Part shown: one piece after another, positions 25,352 through 37,043 of the stretch
How positions within the stretch are numbered: position 1 is the stretch's first letter
How the letters are laid out: each line of letters begins with the position of its first letter
NCBI RefSeq assembly: GCF_034006445.1
Contig: NZ_JAVESS010000004.1
Span: 1 to 64,000 of the forward strand
Length of the DNA stretch: 64,000 nt
Reading direction: 5' to 3'
Source: Desulfovibrio sp.
GTDB lineage: Bacteria > Desulfobacterota > Desulfovibrionia > Desulfovibrionales > Desulfovibrionaceae
The notes under the pieces: generated by a model
Databases searched by the model: none
What the model saw: the letters and a program-made list of their open reading frames with translations, nothing else
Told to the model about the DNA's origin: nothing
Made by a program: the position numbers and the translations under genes

Positions 25352-28090
25352 TTACCCACTTTTTTCCTTGAACTTGCGCTGCGCCTCACGGACAGCCATG
25401 GCTTCACGTGACTTTCGGGCTTTTTCCTCTTCTGCGCGGCGCTGCTTGCGAACACGTTCAAGCCGTGCCTGCTGGGCCTGCTCACGTTGCAACCGCGCCT
25501 GTTCCAGCAGTTTTTCGCGTTTGCTGTCAAAAACAAGGGTGGAACGCAGGGCCGCAATGCCGAGGGCCACAACGGACACGATGAGGATAAGCACCTTCTG
25601 TATGGACCACTGATCGTCGCCCAGAACGTCACGCAGCCAGCCCAGGCGCAGGTTGTCGCCCCAAAAGACCACGACGGGCACGCCAATAAAGCAGAGCAGC
25701 AGCCCGATGAGCTCAATCCACAAAAATGTTTTGCCCATGGTGAGGCCGAAAAGCGTACCGTCGCGCACCATACGCAAGAATTGCAGACGCTTGCGCAGAT
25801 TGCGCAGCAGTTCCGCCAGGCGCGGCGTATCGGCCTGCGTACGCCCGAAGGATTCTGCTTCCTTGAAATTGCAGGAAAAGGCGCGGTTGATAATGCCCGC
25901 GCTCTCATTGAAGTCGCGGCTGAACTGGCGCAGAGCAGCGGGAAAGGGAAACCATGAGGCTTCGTCGCGAATTTCTTGAATAATATCAAGATAATATTTG
26001 TACTTATTGCGCAGTTCTTCCACTTCGTGGCTGATGCAGGTTTCAAGCTCTTTTTCCAGAACCGGCAGTTCTTCCACGACCTTGAGGTAGGCAATATAGT
26101 TATTGGTATTGGCGAGTTTTTCCAGTTGCCGCACCTTTGCCCCAAGCTGCAACTGCACGAGATGCTCCGGCGGAAACCAGTCGTCAAGCCGGTCACGCAG
26201 GGAATTGATGGACCCGCCGTCCGCCTCGGCCTTTTTCTTGGCCTCGGCCCACAGGTCGTACAGGGAAGAAAGAATGAGCAGACGCCCCCGCTCCAGGGCC
26301 GGGTCCACCAGCACGCGGTTGAAGTACGTGGGATCTTCGCGGATAAGTTTTACCAGCAGATCCTGCACAGCCTCGGCAAAGCCCATTTTGACCTTGCAGG
26401 CCATTTCACGGTAGCGGACTTCGCGCCATTGGGGCATGACGCGCCATATCTGGGCATACTGCTCAATGGCCGTGCCAAAATGCCCCTGCTCTTCCTCGAG
26501 CCTGGCTTGCAAAAACTCGTTCCATGCCTGAAGCATGGGCGATGGGGCGAGCATGGCCGCTTCGCCAAAGGCTGCGGTGGCTCGGGGGAAGTCCTGCCGT
26601 TGCACGTGGCAGAAGCCCAGAACCATCCGCAAACGCCAGTCGCGTGGTTGCCGTCCAATGCTCAGGCTTGTTTTTTTGTCAATTTCTGCCAGCCCTTCGG
26701 GCGGGGCGGCGGCAAGCTTTTTCAGCAAATCCCAGGCCGGGCTGTCGTCATGGGGGGGCGGGGTCTCGCCTGGTTCGGGGTCACGCATGCGGTACAGCCA
26801 GTGCTGGGGCACATGGCGCAACTGGCACATGCCATTGATGTCCAGCACGCCTTGCAGCACGAGCGCCGCGTCGCCGCCTTCCGCCAGCAGGATGTCATAG
26901 CCCGCCGTATGCTGTTCGGTAAGCACCTGCTCGATGCGGCGAAAGCCGACGTTGATGGCGTCCAGATCCAGATTCGCCACATTGTCCCACAAATCCCGTC
27001 CACTGGGCGGGCATTGGCGTGTGGGGCACTGGGCTGCCGTGTGGCCGTGGATGCCGCAATAAAAACATCCGGCTTCCCCCGCGTCGCCCGCTGTGAGCTG
27101 GGCGGGCATGAGCAGGGGGATGGAACGCTCGCTGAGGCTGTTTTCGTCCAGCAGCACGTTGCACCAGCTGTCCATGCTCATCTGTTCGCCGGTATACCGC
27201 AGATCGCGAACCGTAAAGCCCTCGCCCAGCAGATAGGCGTTGCGATAGCTCAGGTAGGGGAAGTCCGGCATGAGGTTGTCCCACTGCAGGCCGATCTTCT
27301 TGGGCAGGTCGCTGTTGAAATTGAGATTGTTGCGGTCGGCAACCACGCAGACGCAAGGCCAGCAGGCCCCGTTCTCCTTGTCGCAGCCTTGCAGATATTC
27401 GCGCAGAAAGGTGCGCAGCATAAGCAGATTGTCCATGGCCAGCATCACAAAGGAGCCGCTGACGATGGACTTTATCTTGAGCCGCTGCAACAGCGCCTCG
27501 ATCTTTTTGAACATGGCGCTCCAGCCGCTCTGGAAGGCCTTGTCCAAAGGGCTGCCCAGGGGGTGCAGGAGAACGAACCATGCCTGGGTGGAGGCATAGG
27601 GCATGCGCACGTCCACCAACATGGTGGCCCAGTCCACGGCGCTCATGCCCTGGCGGCCGGGGCTGCGCTCAAAATCGATGCCGGGGAGGTTTTTTTTGCC
27701 TTCGCGACTCTTGGGATGCACCCATACTTCAAGGCTGTCGCGCACCAGCATTTCCTGCGTCTGCAGGGCGCCGTCCAGCAAAAGATTCACGTCGCGCTTG
27801 CGGCCAAACTGCAGGCGTCCGGGAAAAAGCTCTATGCTTACAGACAGTTCGTTGAAATTGCCCCAGACCATAAGCCGGGCCAATGCCAGAAAGACGTCAT
27901 CGGTAAAAAAGAACCACAGGGCCTGCTCTTCTTCTTCGCCCACCAGCATGCCGCCGTAGTTGAGCAGCGTCTGCCCCACGGCAGGAGCCAGTTTGCCATG
28001 CCAGCAGACCCACAGAACATGGCCCATGGTGCTCATGCTCATGTCTTGCGTGTCGGGAAGACGGGACAATAACTGCGATAGCTGGGCCAT
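25352..28090 (-). CDS. large TPR/coiled-coil membrane protein with a CCHC zinc knuckle
   Basis: A 912-residue protein of unknown function. The N-terminal 330 residues have no recognised domain. Residues about 340-353 read CFYCGIHGHTAAQC, an exact C-x2-C-x4-H-x4-C zinc knuckle, followed by a short Cys/Pro-rich stretch. Then come TPR-like helices (about 480-620, LRMVLGFCHVQRQDFPRATAAFGEAAML), a coiled coil (about 650-770), and two membrane helices (about 778-800, LWIELIGLLLCFIGVPVVVF; about 825-845). A very basic C-terminal coil closes the protein (about 860-912). The ATG at 28090 has AGGA 8 bases upstream; a TTG two codons earlier is also open. Divergent from moaE. Confidence 0.8.
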   Translation of the reverse strand: MAQLSQLLSRLPDTQDMSMSTMGHVLWVCWHGKLAPAVGQTLLNYGGMLVGEEEEQALWFFFTDDVFLALARLMVWGNFNELSVSIELFPGRLQFGRKRDVNLLLDGALQTQEMLVRDSLEVWVHPKSREGKKNLPGIDFERSPGRQGMSAVDWATMLVDVRMPYASTQAWFVLLHPLGSPLDKAFQSGWSAMFKKIEALLQRLKIKSIVSGSFVMLAMDNLLMLRTFLREYLQGCDKENGACWPCVCVVADRNNLNFNSDLPKKIGLQWDNLMPDFPYLSYRNAYLLGEGFTVRDLRYTGEQMSMDSWCNVLLDENSLSERSIPLLMPAQLTAGDAGEAGCFYCGIHGHTAAQCPTRQCPPSGRDLWDNVANLDLDAINVGFRRIEQVLTEQHTAGYDILLAEGGDAALVLQGVLDINGMCQLRHVPQHWLYRMRDPEPGETPPPHDDSPAWDLLKKLAAAPPEGLAEIDKKTSLSIGRQPRDWRLRMVLGFCHVQRQDFPRATAAFGEAAMLAPSPMLQAWNEFLQARLEEEQGHFGTAIEQYAQIWRVMPQWREVRYREMACKVKMGFAEAVQDLLVKLIREDPTYFNRVLVDPALERGRLLILSSLYDLWAEAKKKAEADGGSINSLRDRLDDWFPPEHLVQLQLGAKVRQLEKLANTNNYIAYLKVVEELPVLEKELETCISHEVEELRNKYKYYLDIIQEIRDEASWFPFPAALRQFSRDFNESAGIINRAFSCNFKEAESFGRTQADTPRLAELLRNLRKRLQFLRMVRDGTLFGLTMGKTFLWIELIGLLLCFIGVPVVVFWGDNLRLGWLRDVLGDDQWSIQKVLILIVSVVALGIAALRSTLVFDSKREKLLEQARLQREQAQQARLERVRKQRRAEEEKARKSREAMAVREAQRKFKEKSG

Positions 28091-28175
28091 GAACAAAATC
28101 CTTTATGAAGGCGCGGGCCTGGTATAGACTGCCCAACGCCACAATCGGATGTGGATCAAAACAAGGCGGTTCCGC

Positions 28176-28541
28176 ATGGATATTAACAAAACTCTTCAGG
28201 AACTCAAAGCCCGTCCCGGCTTCACCGAGCACGTGGGCATGATGCTCGTTCATAATGGCGTGGTACGGGGCTGGTCCCGCAACGATCGCTCCCCGGTCAC
28301 TTCGGTAGACATCACGCCCGACCGGAAAAAGATGGCCGCCATTGTGGCCGAGATGGAGCAGCGCCCCGGCATTTTCGCCATTGTGGCCGATGCCGAGGAA
28401 GGCCTGCTCAAACCCGGCGACGACGTGCTCTTTCTGGTTGTGGCCGGCGACATACGCGAAAACGTCAAGGCCGTCTTTGCAGAGCTGCTGGACAGGATCA
28501 AGGCCGAAGCCGTCATAAAGCAGGAACATCTGCAAGACTGA
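28176..28541 (+). CDS. moaE: MoaE-like molybdopterin synthase large subunit
   Basis: A 121-residue MoaE homologue. MoaE with MoaD forms molybdopterin synthase, which adds the dithiolene sulfurs in molybdenum/tungsten cofactor synthesis. The conserved blocks are MLVHNGVVRGWSRND (for the VGxVR segment), a central PGIFAIVADAEEGLLKPGDDVLFLVV (matching the ...G.L.pGd..v.V region), and the C-terminal IKAEAVIKQEHL (for the lysine-containing ...aPfWKkE end). It is shorter than E. coli MoaE (150 residues) and the end is less typical. No moaD lies next to it. AAGGCGG precedes the ATG. Confidence 0.75.
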   Translation: MDINKTLQELKARPGFTEHVGMMLVHNGVVRGWSRNDRSPVTSVDITPDRKKMAAIVAEMEQRPGIFAIVADAEEGLLKPGDDVLFLVVAGDIRENVKAVFAELLDRIKAEAVIKQEHLQD

Positions 28542-29217
28542 TCGCCAAACGTGACGCCCAAGCCTTACGCGACGCCAAGCCAGACTGAACGCCAAGCCAA
28601 ACGGGATGCCAGGACTGACCGCCCAACCTGGCCAAAAGATTGACCAAAAGGCTGACCGTCATAACTGGCCGCCACCCCTGGCAGCAAGGCTGGCTGCACG
28701 TCTGACTGCAAGGCTGGCTGCGGCCCTGCCCAGCGCCCCCAAAAAATGGTTTCGCGGGCAGTGCTCTTTGTATTATATCGGCAGGGATAACAGAAGAATA
28801 AGTCCTGTGGCGAGAATAAGTCCTGCGGCTATTTTTCTTCCTGCCCGACATCGGCAGCTGCCGCGCGCCAAGGAGCTTCGGCAATATACCCGCACGCAGC
28901 GTGCCCGGCCGTCGCGCATGCGGCTTGCCGTGCCGAATCGATCACGGTCGCAGGGAATGTCGCAGGGGGTAAGTTTGTTCACCGTCACGCATGCGGCTTG
29001 CCGTGCCGCCACGGCGCGGCGGTCCCAATTTCACCTTTTCCGGCGGAGGCCGCGCCCGCCAGCATTGCCAACCCGGCATTTATGTCTTATTTTAGTGAGA
29101 TGCCGCCAGCCCCCCAGGCTGCTCAGGACCGTGGGCCCTGAGCTTGCGCCGACGCGCCATAATGGCGTGTGCATCCGGGCCAATGGCGGCTTGCCCGTGC
29201 CCAACAGAGGAGACTTC
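28542..29217 (+). other. long secA upstream region with short repeats
   Basis: No convincing gene. The secA frame stays open upstream to 28606, but the translation is Arg/Pro/Ala-rich and not protein-like, and secA has its own good start. Repeats include CTG-GCTGC-type units (28620-28735), two AGAATAAGTCCTG copies (28796-28830), and a 27-bp direct repeat at 28909-28935 and 28982-29008 (CCGTCRCGCATGCGGCTTGC then CGTGCCG, one mismatch). Confidence 0.5.
29065..29093 (+). promoter_or_regulatory. sigma-70-type promoter of secA
   Basis: TTGCCA (29065-29070), 17 bases, TATTTT (29088-29093). The start would be near 29100, giving a leader of about 118 bases. Confidence 0.5.
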
Positions 29218-31788
<2,571 letters not shown>

Positions 31789-31920
31789 CAGCCGCGCCTC
31801 GCCGGGCTGCAACGCCAAACTGCGTCCCATACAGGGTACCCCGCACGGGGGAGCATGACCAACCACGGGCAGCATAGCCAGCAGCATGCCCGGCAGCACA
31901 ACAATACAATGAACCGACAA

Positions 31921-31952
31921 AGAGGGGGTCGCGCAAAGCGCGGCCCCCTCTT
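31921..31952 (+). terminator. hairpin after secA
   Basis: AGAGGGGGTCGCGC and GCGCGGCCCCCTCT form a 14-bp stem with an AAA loop, followed by TTGAACATTTT, 133 bp after the secA stop. Confidence 0.65.
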
Positions 31953-31954
31953 GA

Positions 31955-32101
31955 ACATTTTAACTTTGAAATGCTTCACATTTCAAAGTTTTCATTCAGC
32001 CGAAAAATGCGATTTGCGGCTGAATCCACGCCACGTTGTGGCGCGCTGTGCTTTTGCACAGCGTTAGAGCATTTACACTTTTTCAAAGTGTAAATGCTCT
32101 A
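31955..32101. repeat. dispersed structured repeat family R1, copy 2 (complete)
   Basis: Four consecutive hairpins: CTTTGAAATG/CATTTCAAAG; ATTCAGCCG/CGGCTGAAT; CGCTGTGC/GCACAGCG; and AGAGCATTTACACTTT/AAAGTGTAAATGCTCT. Relative to copy 3 (35308) the second, third and fourth stems differ by compensating changes on both arms. It lies between the convergent secA and gcvPB. Confidence 0.8.
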
Positions 32102-32130
32102 TTTGTATCTGAACCTGAAACAGGAATAAA

Positions 32131-32192
32131 AGTTTTAGGGGGTGGGGGTATGGGGGAGGCGACCTTTTTTCAAAAAGGTCCCTCCCCCAAAA
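32131..32192 (-). terminator. repeat family T, copy 3, 8 bp after the gcvPB stop
   Basis: Same element as at 22353, in sense orientation for gcvPB. The inner stem reads GACCTTTTT/AAAAAGGTC instead of GACCC/GGGTC, a paired change that keeps the stem. Confidence 0.7.
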
Positions 32193-32199
32193 GAAGATG

Positions 32200-33648
32200 T
32201 TACGCCATATCTTCCGTAAGGATCATGTTGCGGGCCGCCGCCGTTTCGTCCATGCGGCGCGCGGGCAGGGTCACGGGAGCGTCCAGCAGGGCCTGCGGGT
32301 CGCTCTTGGCCACGAGCATGATGTCTTCCAGAGCCTGCACAAAGGAGTCCAGGGTTTCCTTGCTTTCCGTTTCCGTGGGTTCGGCCATGATGCACTCATG
32401 GACGATCAGCGGGAAGTAGATGGTGGGCGCGTGGAAACCACGGTCCAGCAGGGCTTTGGCTATATCCAGTGCGCGGGTTCCCTGAGGCGCGGAGGCCACG
32501 AACTCGTGAGCGCACAGCCGTGCGGCATAGGGGATGTCCAGGACTTTTTCCAGACGCTTTTTCAGATAGTTGGCGTTGAGCACCGCGTATTCCGAAGCTC
32601 TGGTGAGCCCTTCGGCTCCGAGGCGCATCATGTAGGCAAGCGCACGAATCAGTATGCCGAAGCTGCCGTAGAAAGGCCCCATATAGCCGATGGACTGCGG
32701 CACGTTGTAATCAAGGGTGAACATGCCGTCCGGCCCCTTGCGCACGCGCGGGGCGGGCAGGAAGGGAATGAGGCGCTCGCCCACGCCAACGGGCCCGGCG
32801 CCGGGGCCGCCGCCGCCGTGCGGGGTGGACAGGGTTTTGTGCACGTTGAGGTGCACCACGTCAAAGCCCACGTCGCCCACGCGCATCTTGCCCATGATGG
32901 CGTTCATGTTGGCGCCGTCATAGTACAGCAGGGCGTCGATCTTGCGCAGTTCCGCCACGATGCGGGGCAGATGCACTTCCATAAGTCCCAGCGTGTTGGG
33001 GCAGGTCATCATGAGGCCCGCCACGTCTTCGCCGTGCTTCTGGATGGCGGCCACGATGGCATCGGGGTCAACCATGCCGTCGCGGGATTCGATATTGATG
33101 GTCTCAAAGCCCGCCAGAGCCGCCGAAGCGGGGTTGGTGCCGTGGGCGGCGTCGGGAATGAGTATTTTTTGGCGGTTACGGCCCTTGGCCTTGTGGTAGG
33201 CGGCGATGAGCTTGACGCCCACGAACTCGCCGTTGGCCCCTGCCATGGGCTGCAGGGTAAAGGCCTTCATGCCGGTGAGTTCGCAGAGCAGGTTTTCGGC
33301 CTGATACACGCACTCAAGCGCGCCCTGGGTGCAGCCAACGCCGCTGCCCAGTTGGGCGAGCATGGGGTGCAGACGCGTAAAGCCGGGCAGCGAGGCCACA
33401 TACTCCGTGAACTTGGGGTTGTACTTCATTGTGCAGGAGCCAAGCGGATAGAAATTGGCGTCCACACAATAGTTGAGTTTGGAAAGCCCGGTAAAATGGC
33501 GCACCACGTCCAGTTCGGAGCATTGGGGCAAACGGGGCTCTTCCTTGCGCAGCAAGCCAGCGGGCAGCATGTCCGCAGCCTTGGGGGCGTCGGATTCTAA
33601 GCAAAAGGCGCTGCGACCGGGCACGGATTTTGCGAATATGGTTTTCAC
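32200..33648 (-). CDS. gcvPB: glycine dehydrogenase (decarboxylating) subunit 2
   Basis: The C-terminal half of the P protein in organisms with split glycine decarboxylase. It binds PLP and, with GcvPA, releases CO2 from glycine and passes the aminomethyl group to lipoyl-GcvH. 482 residues, usual length. The PLP lysine region reads DVVHLNVHKTLSTPHGGGGPGAGP (about residues 260-283), preceded by AHGTNPASA and LMMTCPNTLG. The start is a GTG that overlaps the gcvPA stop by 4 bases (GTGA), with GGGAGG upstream, so the two subunits are translationally coupled. A T element follows 8 bp after the stop. Confidence 0.96.
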   Translation of the reverse strand: MKTIFAKSVPGRSAFCLESDAPKAADMLPAGLLRKEEPRLPQCSELDVVRHFTGLSKLNYCVDANFYPLGSCTMKYNPKFTEYVASLPGFTRLHPMLAQLGSGVGCTQGALECVYQAENLLCELTGMKAFTLQPMAGANGEFVGVKLIAAYHKAKGRNRQKILIPDAAHGTNPASAALAGFETINIESRDGMVDPDAIVAAIQKHGEDVAGLMMTCPNTLGLMEVHLPRIVAELRKIDALLYYDGANMNAIMGKMRVGDVGFDVVHLNVHKTLSTPHGGGGPGAGPVGVGERLIPFLPAPRVRKGPDGMFTLDYNVPQSIGYMGPFYGSFGILIRALAYMMRLGAEGLTRASEYAVLNANYLKKRLEKVLDIPYAARLCAHEFVASAPQGTRALDIAKALLDRGFHAPTIYFPLIVHECIMAEPTETESKETLDSFVQALEDIMLVAKSDPQALLDAPVTLPARRMDETAAARNMILTEDMA

Positions 33649-34976
33649 AACAGACCTCCCACGGTTTCGGCCAGCATGCCGATCTGCTGACGGCTGTTGC
33701 GTTCGGTGCAGGCCAGCAGCAAGACGTTTTCCATGCCGGGATAGTACCGGCCAAGAGGATAACCGGGCACGCAACCGTGTCCGGCCAGGGCGTCCACCAG
33801 CGACTGGGCCGGGATGGGCAGACGCAGGGCCACTTCATTGCCGTAAGGAGCGTCGTTGAGCAGCTCAATGCCCTTGATGGCGGTGAGGCGTTCCACGGCG
33901 TAGCGGGTAAGGGCCATGTTGTTTTCAGCCAGCCGCGTGAGGCCGCAGGGGCCGAGCAGCGACATGTAGATAAGCGATCTCAGGGCGCACAGTGCCTGGT
34001 TGGAGCAGATGTTGGACGTGGCCTTGGCCCGGCGGATGTGTTGCTCACGGGCCTGGAGGGTCAACACGTAGCCCGTTTTGCCGTCCACATCGTTTGTGCG
34101 GCCCACAATGCGGCCGGGGAACTGGCGGATATGCTCCTTGCGGCAGGTCATAATGCCCAGGTAGGGGCCGCCGAACGAAAGGGGCATGCCGAGGCTCTGC
34201 CCTTCGGCAACGGCCACATCCGCGCCCATTTCGCCGGGCGTTTTCAGCACCGACTGCATGACGGGGTACACGGAAATGACGCCGAAAGCCTTGTGTTCGC
34301 GCGCTTTGGCAAACACCTGTGTATAGTCGGCCACTGCGCCAAAGAAGTTGGGGTTCTGCACGATGACGGCGGCAGTGGTGTCGTCGATGGCAGCCATGAG
34401 CGCGTCAAGACGGCTCACGCCCTTTTCCTGTTTGACGGTTTTGAGATCAAGGTCAAGGCTGGAAATATAGGATGCCAGCATGACGCGCCAGATGGGGTTG
34501 ACGGCCTCGTCCACCACCAGCACGCGGCGGCGGGTGGCGCGAACGGCCATCATGGCGGCCTCGAAAATGGCGGAACCGCCGTCGTACACCGAGGCATTGG
34601 CGCAATCCATGCCCATGAGGCGGCTTATGGCCGTCTGGAACTCAAAAATGGCCTGCAGGGTTCCCTGCGAGCACTCGGGCTGATAGGGCGTGTAGGAGGT
34701 GTAGAACTCGCTGCGCCCTGAAAGCGCGTCCACAGCCTTGGGGATGTCGTGGGCATAGTAGCCCGCGCCAAGGAAGGACATGATATCCGGGCAGTTTTTG
34801 GCGGCCAGGCCCTCAAAGTAGGCGCAAACGTCAGCTTCTGACTGACCTTTGGGCAGATTGAACTGTTTGGGGCGCATTTCCGGAGGAATATCGGCAAAAA
34901 GGCCGTCCAGATCGCGCACACCAACCACGGAGAGCATTTCTTGCAACTCTTCCGGTGTGTGGGGGATGTATGGCAT
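33645..34976 (-). CDS. gcvPA: glycine dehydrogenase (decarboxylating) subunit 1
   Basis: The N-terminal half of the split P protein, 443 residues as expected. Typical segments are MPYIPHTPEELQEML at the start, FLGAGYYAHDIPKAVD, YTPYQPECSQGTLQAIFEFQ and EGQSLGMPLSFGGPYLG. It forms the alpha2-beta2 glycine decarboxylase with GcvPB. AAGGAG is 5 bases from the ATG. It lies downstream of gcvH in the same direction, but a 480-bp non-coding stretch with an R1 repeat separates them, which could allow different expression of the carrier and the enzyme. Confidence 0.97.
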   Translation of the reverse strand: MPYIPHTPEELQEMLSVVGVRDLDGLFADIPPEMRPKQFNLPKGQSEADVCAYFEGLAAKNCPDIMSFLGAGYYAHDIPKAVDALSGRSEFYTSYTPYQPECSQGTLQAIFEFQTAISRLMGMDCANASVYDGGSAIFEAAMMAVRATRRRVLVVDEAVNPIWRVMLASYISSLDLDLKTVKQEKGVSRLDALMAAIDDTTAAVIVQNPNFFGAVADYTQVFAKAREHKAFGVISVYPVMQSVLKTPGEMGADVAVAEGQSLGMPLSFGGPYLGIMTCRKEHIRQFPGRIVGRTNDVDGKTGYVLTLQAREQHIRRAKATSNICSNQALCALRSLIYMSLLGPCGLTRLAENNMALTRYAVERLTAIKGIELLNDAPYGNEVALRLPIPAQSLVDALAGHGCVPGYPLGRYYPGMENVLLLACTERNSRQQIGMLAETVGGLL

Positions 34977-35307
34977 ATCTGCTCCTTGAGCATGTTACGC
35001 GTGACGGATGCCTGGGAGGTAAGGGCTTATCCGTTGGAATGCGTTTTGGCTGCGCCCGCCGCTCGCGTTGAGCTGGCGGGCCTGTGCGCCGCATCGCCGC
35101 ATCCCGGGCCGCAACCCCGGGTTGCCGTTACCAGTTCCCCAAAGCATGGGGCTGGTCTGGATTCCAGACCAGATTCGAAAAACACCGCCGGGAAAGGGAG
35201 TGCGCTCCGGCATGAAGGGCCATCCTGCGCGGCATGACGGCGGGCAGCCCGCCTTGCACGGCATGACAACGGAATTCGGCCAGAGAACAACACCCGTGAC
35301 GGGTTTT
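34977..35307. other. gene-free part of the gcvH-gcvPA gap
   Basis: No gene. It holds a 19-bp palindrome TGGTCTGGA-T-TCCAGACCA (35153-35171) and a smaller one around CCCGGG (35103-35121). No clear promoter. Confidence 0.45.
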
Positions 35308-35459
35308 AGACCAGATTAACTTTGAAATGCTTCACATTTCAAAGCTGTCATTCTGCCGAAAAATACGGTTTCCGGCAGAATCCACGCCACGTTGTGGCGC
35401 GCTGCACTCCCGTGCAGCGTTAGAGCATTTTACCTTATTTCAAAGGTAAAATGCTCTAA
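35308..35459. repeat. dispersed structured repeat family R1, copy 3, abutting the gcvH stop
   Basis: A complete copy with four stems: CTTTGAAATG/CATTTCAAAG; ATTCTGCCG/CGGCAGAAT; CGCTGCAC/GTGCAGCG; AGAGCATTTTACCTT/AAGGTAAAATGCTCT. The gcvH TAG stop is embedded in the outer base of the last stem, so in the gcvH transcript the hairpin begins at the stop codon. Confidence 0.8.
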
Positions 35460-35842
35460 TGGCCTTCAGTGGCGCAAAAAGCCTCGTACGCTGCCGCGTC
35501 CATAAGGCCTTCGGGCTTGCGGGAAACATTGACCTTCAAAAGCCAGCCCTCGCCGTAGGGATCGCTGTTGCATTTTTCAGGGGCGTCTTCCAGGGCGGTG
35601 TTGACGCTGGTGACATCGCCGCTCACCGGCGAAATCAGGTCGCTGGCCGCCTTGACGGACTCAACGGAACCGAACTCCCCTTCCTCGCTCACTTCGTCGC
35701 CCACCAGGGGCAGTTCCACATAGGTGATGTCGCCGAGGGATTCCTGGGCAAAGTGGGTGATGCCCACCACTGCCTCGTCGCCCTCAAGGCGAACCCATTC
35801 GTGGCTTTTGCTGTACAACAGATTCGTGGGATTGGTAGCCAT
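35456..35842 (-). CDS. gcvH: glycine cleavage system H protein
   Basis: The lipoyl carrier of the glycine cleavage system, which shuttles the aminomethyl group between the P, T and L proteins. 128 residues, normal. It shows [21 protein letters not shown] at the start and [18 protein letters not shown] (about residues 58-75) with the lipoylated lysine (Lys64-65 region), then NPYGEGW-type [17 protein letters not shown] lies 7 bases before the ATG. It is downstream of gcvT by 118 bp; lipoylation probably depends on the LplA-like ligase encoded at 37287. Confidence 0.97.
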   Translation of the reverse strand: MATNPTNLLYSKSHEWVRLEGDEAVVGITHFAQESLGDITYVELPLVGDEVSEEGEFGSVESVKAASDLISPVSGDVTSVNTALEDAPEKCNSDPYGEGWLLKVNVSRKPEGLMDAAAYEAFCATEGH

Positions 35843-35960
35843 ATGCGTTCTCCTGAAAGTTGTTGGGAGCTAAGTACGCGCCGTGGCGGCACGCAAACCA
35901 TCACAGATTCAACCCCGTAAGCGGCGTACGGCATGGGCCGCTGGCCGCCTCACGCGGGCG

Positions 35961-37043
35961 TCAGGCCAGTTTTTTGCGGGCCGTGCCTTCTTTGTAGAAG
36001 GGAACGTCCACCTTCGCGGCGGGCAGTTCCGTTCTTGCGGCGCGCACCACAAAGTTTTCCTTGTCGGCATGGGCGGCGTCCACCCAGGCAAAGGCAATGA
36101 CATAACCGAGAGAAGGCGCGATGGAACCGCTGGTGACGCGGCCCACGGCATCGCCGCCGGGCAGGGCCACGACATCGCCATGACGGGCGGAACGGCGGCC
36201 TTCGATCTTCAGGGGCATCAGAACCTCGCGGATGACCTGCGCCCCTTTCTTGCCCACATAGTCCGCCTGACTCGTCATCATGCGGCCCATGCCAGCTTCG
36301 GCCGGGCTGTGGTCTTCATCAAGGTCATGTCCGTACAGGGGCAGGCCCGCCTCAAGGCGCAGGGTGTCGCGCGCGCCAAGGCCCACGGGCTTCACGCGCT
36401 CGTCGGTCAGCAGGGCTTTCCAGAAGTCTTCTGTCTTGCTGGCGGGCAGATAGAGTTCGTAGCCCAGTTCGCCGGTGTAGCCTGTGCGGCTCACCAGCAC
36501 GGGCACGCCCTGCCACTGCGATTCGCGGAAGGAGAAGTAACCGAGGTCATGAAAGTTCTGGCCCATGAGCTTTTCAAGCACGTCCAGCGATTCCGGACCT
36601 TGCAGGTCCACCTTGCCAGTCTCGCTTGAAATATCCGTAATTTTCACGTTTTCCGGCAGGCGGGCACGCAGGGTGGCCAGATCGTTTTCCGCGCAGGCGG
36701 CATTGACCACAGCCATGAAGGATTCCGGCCCAAAACGGTAAATGATGCCGTCGTCAAGCACGCCGCCCTTTTCATTGAGCAAAAAGCCGTAGCGGCATTT
36801 TCCGGGAGCCAGGGTTTCAAGGTTGTGACTTACGGCAAGCGACAGAGCCTCTGTCGCGCCGGGGCCTTCAATGCGGAACTCGCCCATGTGGCAGATATCA
36901 AAAATACCGGCATGGTTTCTGGTATGCAGGTGTTCCGCAAGGATTCCTTCATACTGGATGGGCATGAGCCAGCCGGCGAAAGGGGCCATCTTGGCGCCCT
37001 GGGCTTCATGCCAGGAGGTTAGCGGGGTACGCAAATCCGACAT
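35961..37043 (-). CDS. gcvT: aminomethyltransferase (glycine cleavage T protein)
   Basis: Transfers the methylene group from aminomethyl-lipoyl-GcvH to tetrahydrofolate and releases ammonia. 360 residues, usual length. Signatures are FAGWLMPIQYEGILAEH (about residues 21-37), FDICHMGEFRIEGPGA, and SRTGYTGELGYELYLP in the folate-binding region. AAGGAG is 5 bases before the ATG. It is the first gcv gene after lplA and has its own likely promoter at 37129-37156. I looked for a glycine riboswitch in the 243-bp leader and did not recognise one. Confidence 0.97.
   Translation of the reverse strand: MSDLRTPLTSWHEAQGAKMAPFAGWLMPIQYEGILAEHLHTRNHAGIFDICHMGEFRIEGPGATEALSLAVSHNLETLAPGKCRYGFLLNEKGGVLDDGIIYRFGPESFMAVVNAACAENDLATLRARLPENVKITDISSETGKVDLQGPESLDVLEKLMGQNFHDLGYFSFRESQWQGVPVLVSRTGYTGELGYELYLPASKTEDFWKALLTDERVKPVGLGARDTLRLEAGLPLYGHDLDEDHSPAEAGMGRMMTSQADYVGKKGAQVIREVLMPLKIEGRRSARHGDVVALPGGDAVGRVTSGSIAPSLGYVIAFAWVDAAHADKENFVVRAARTELPAAKVDVPFYKEGTARKKLA

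Noticed and set aside
28606-29217. N-terminal extension of secA
   Set aside because: The frame is open but the translation is Arg/Pro-rich. SecA proteins start at the position chosen (29218), which has a good ribosome-binding site and a promoter close by.
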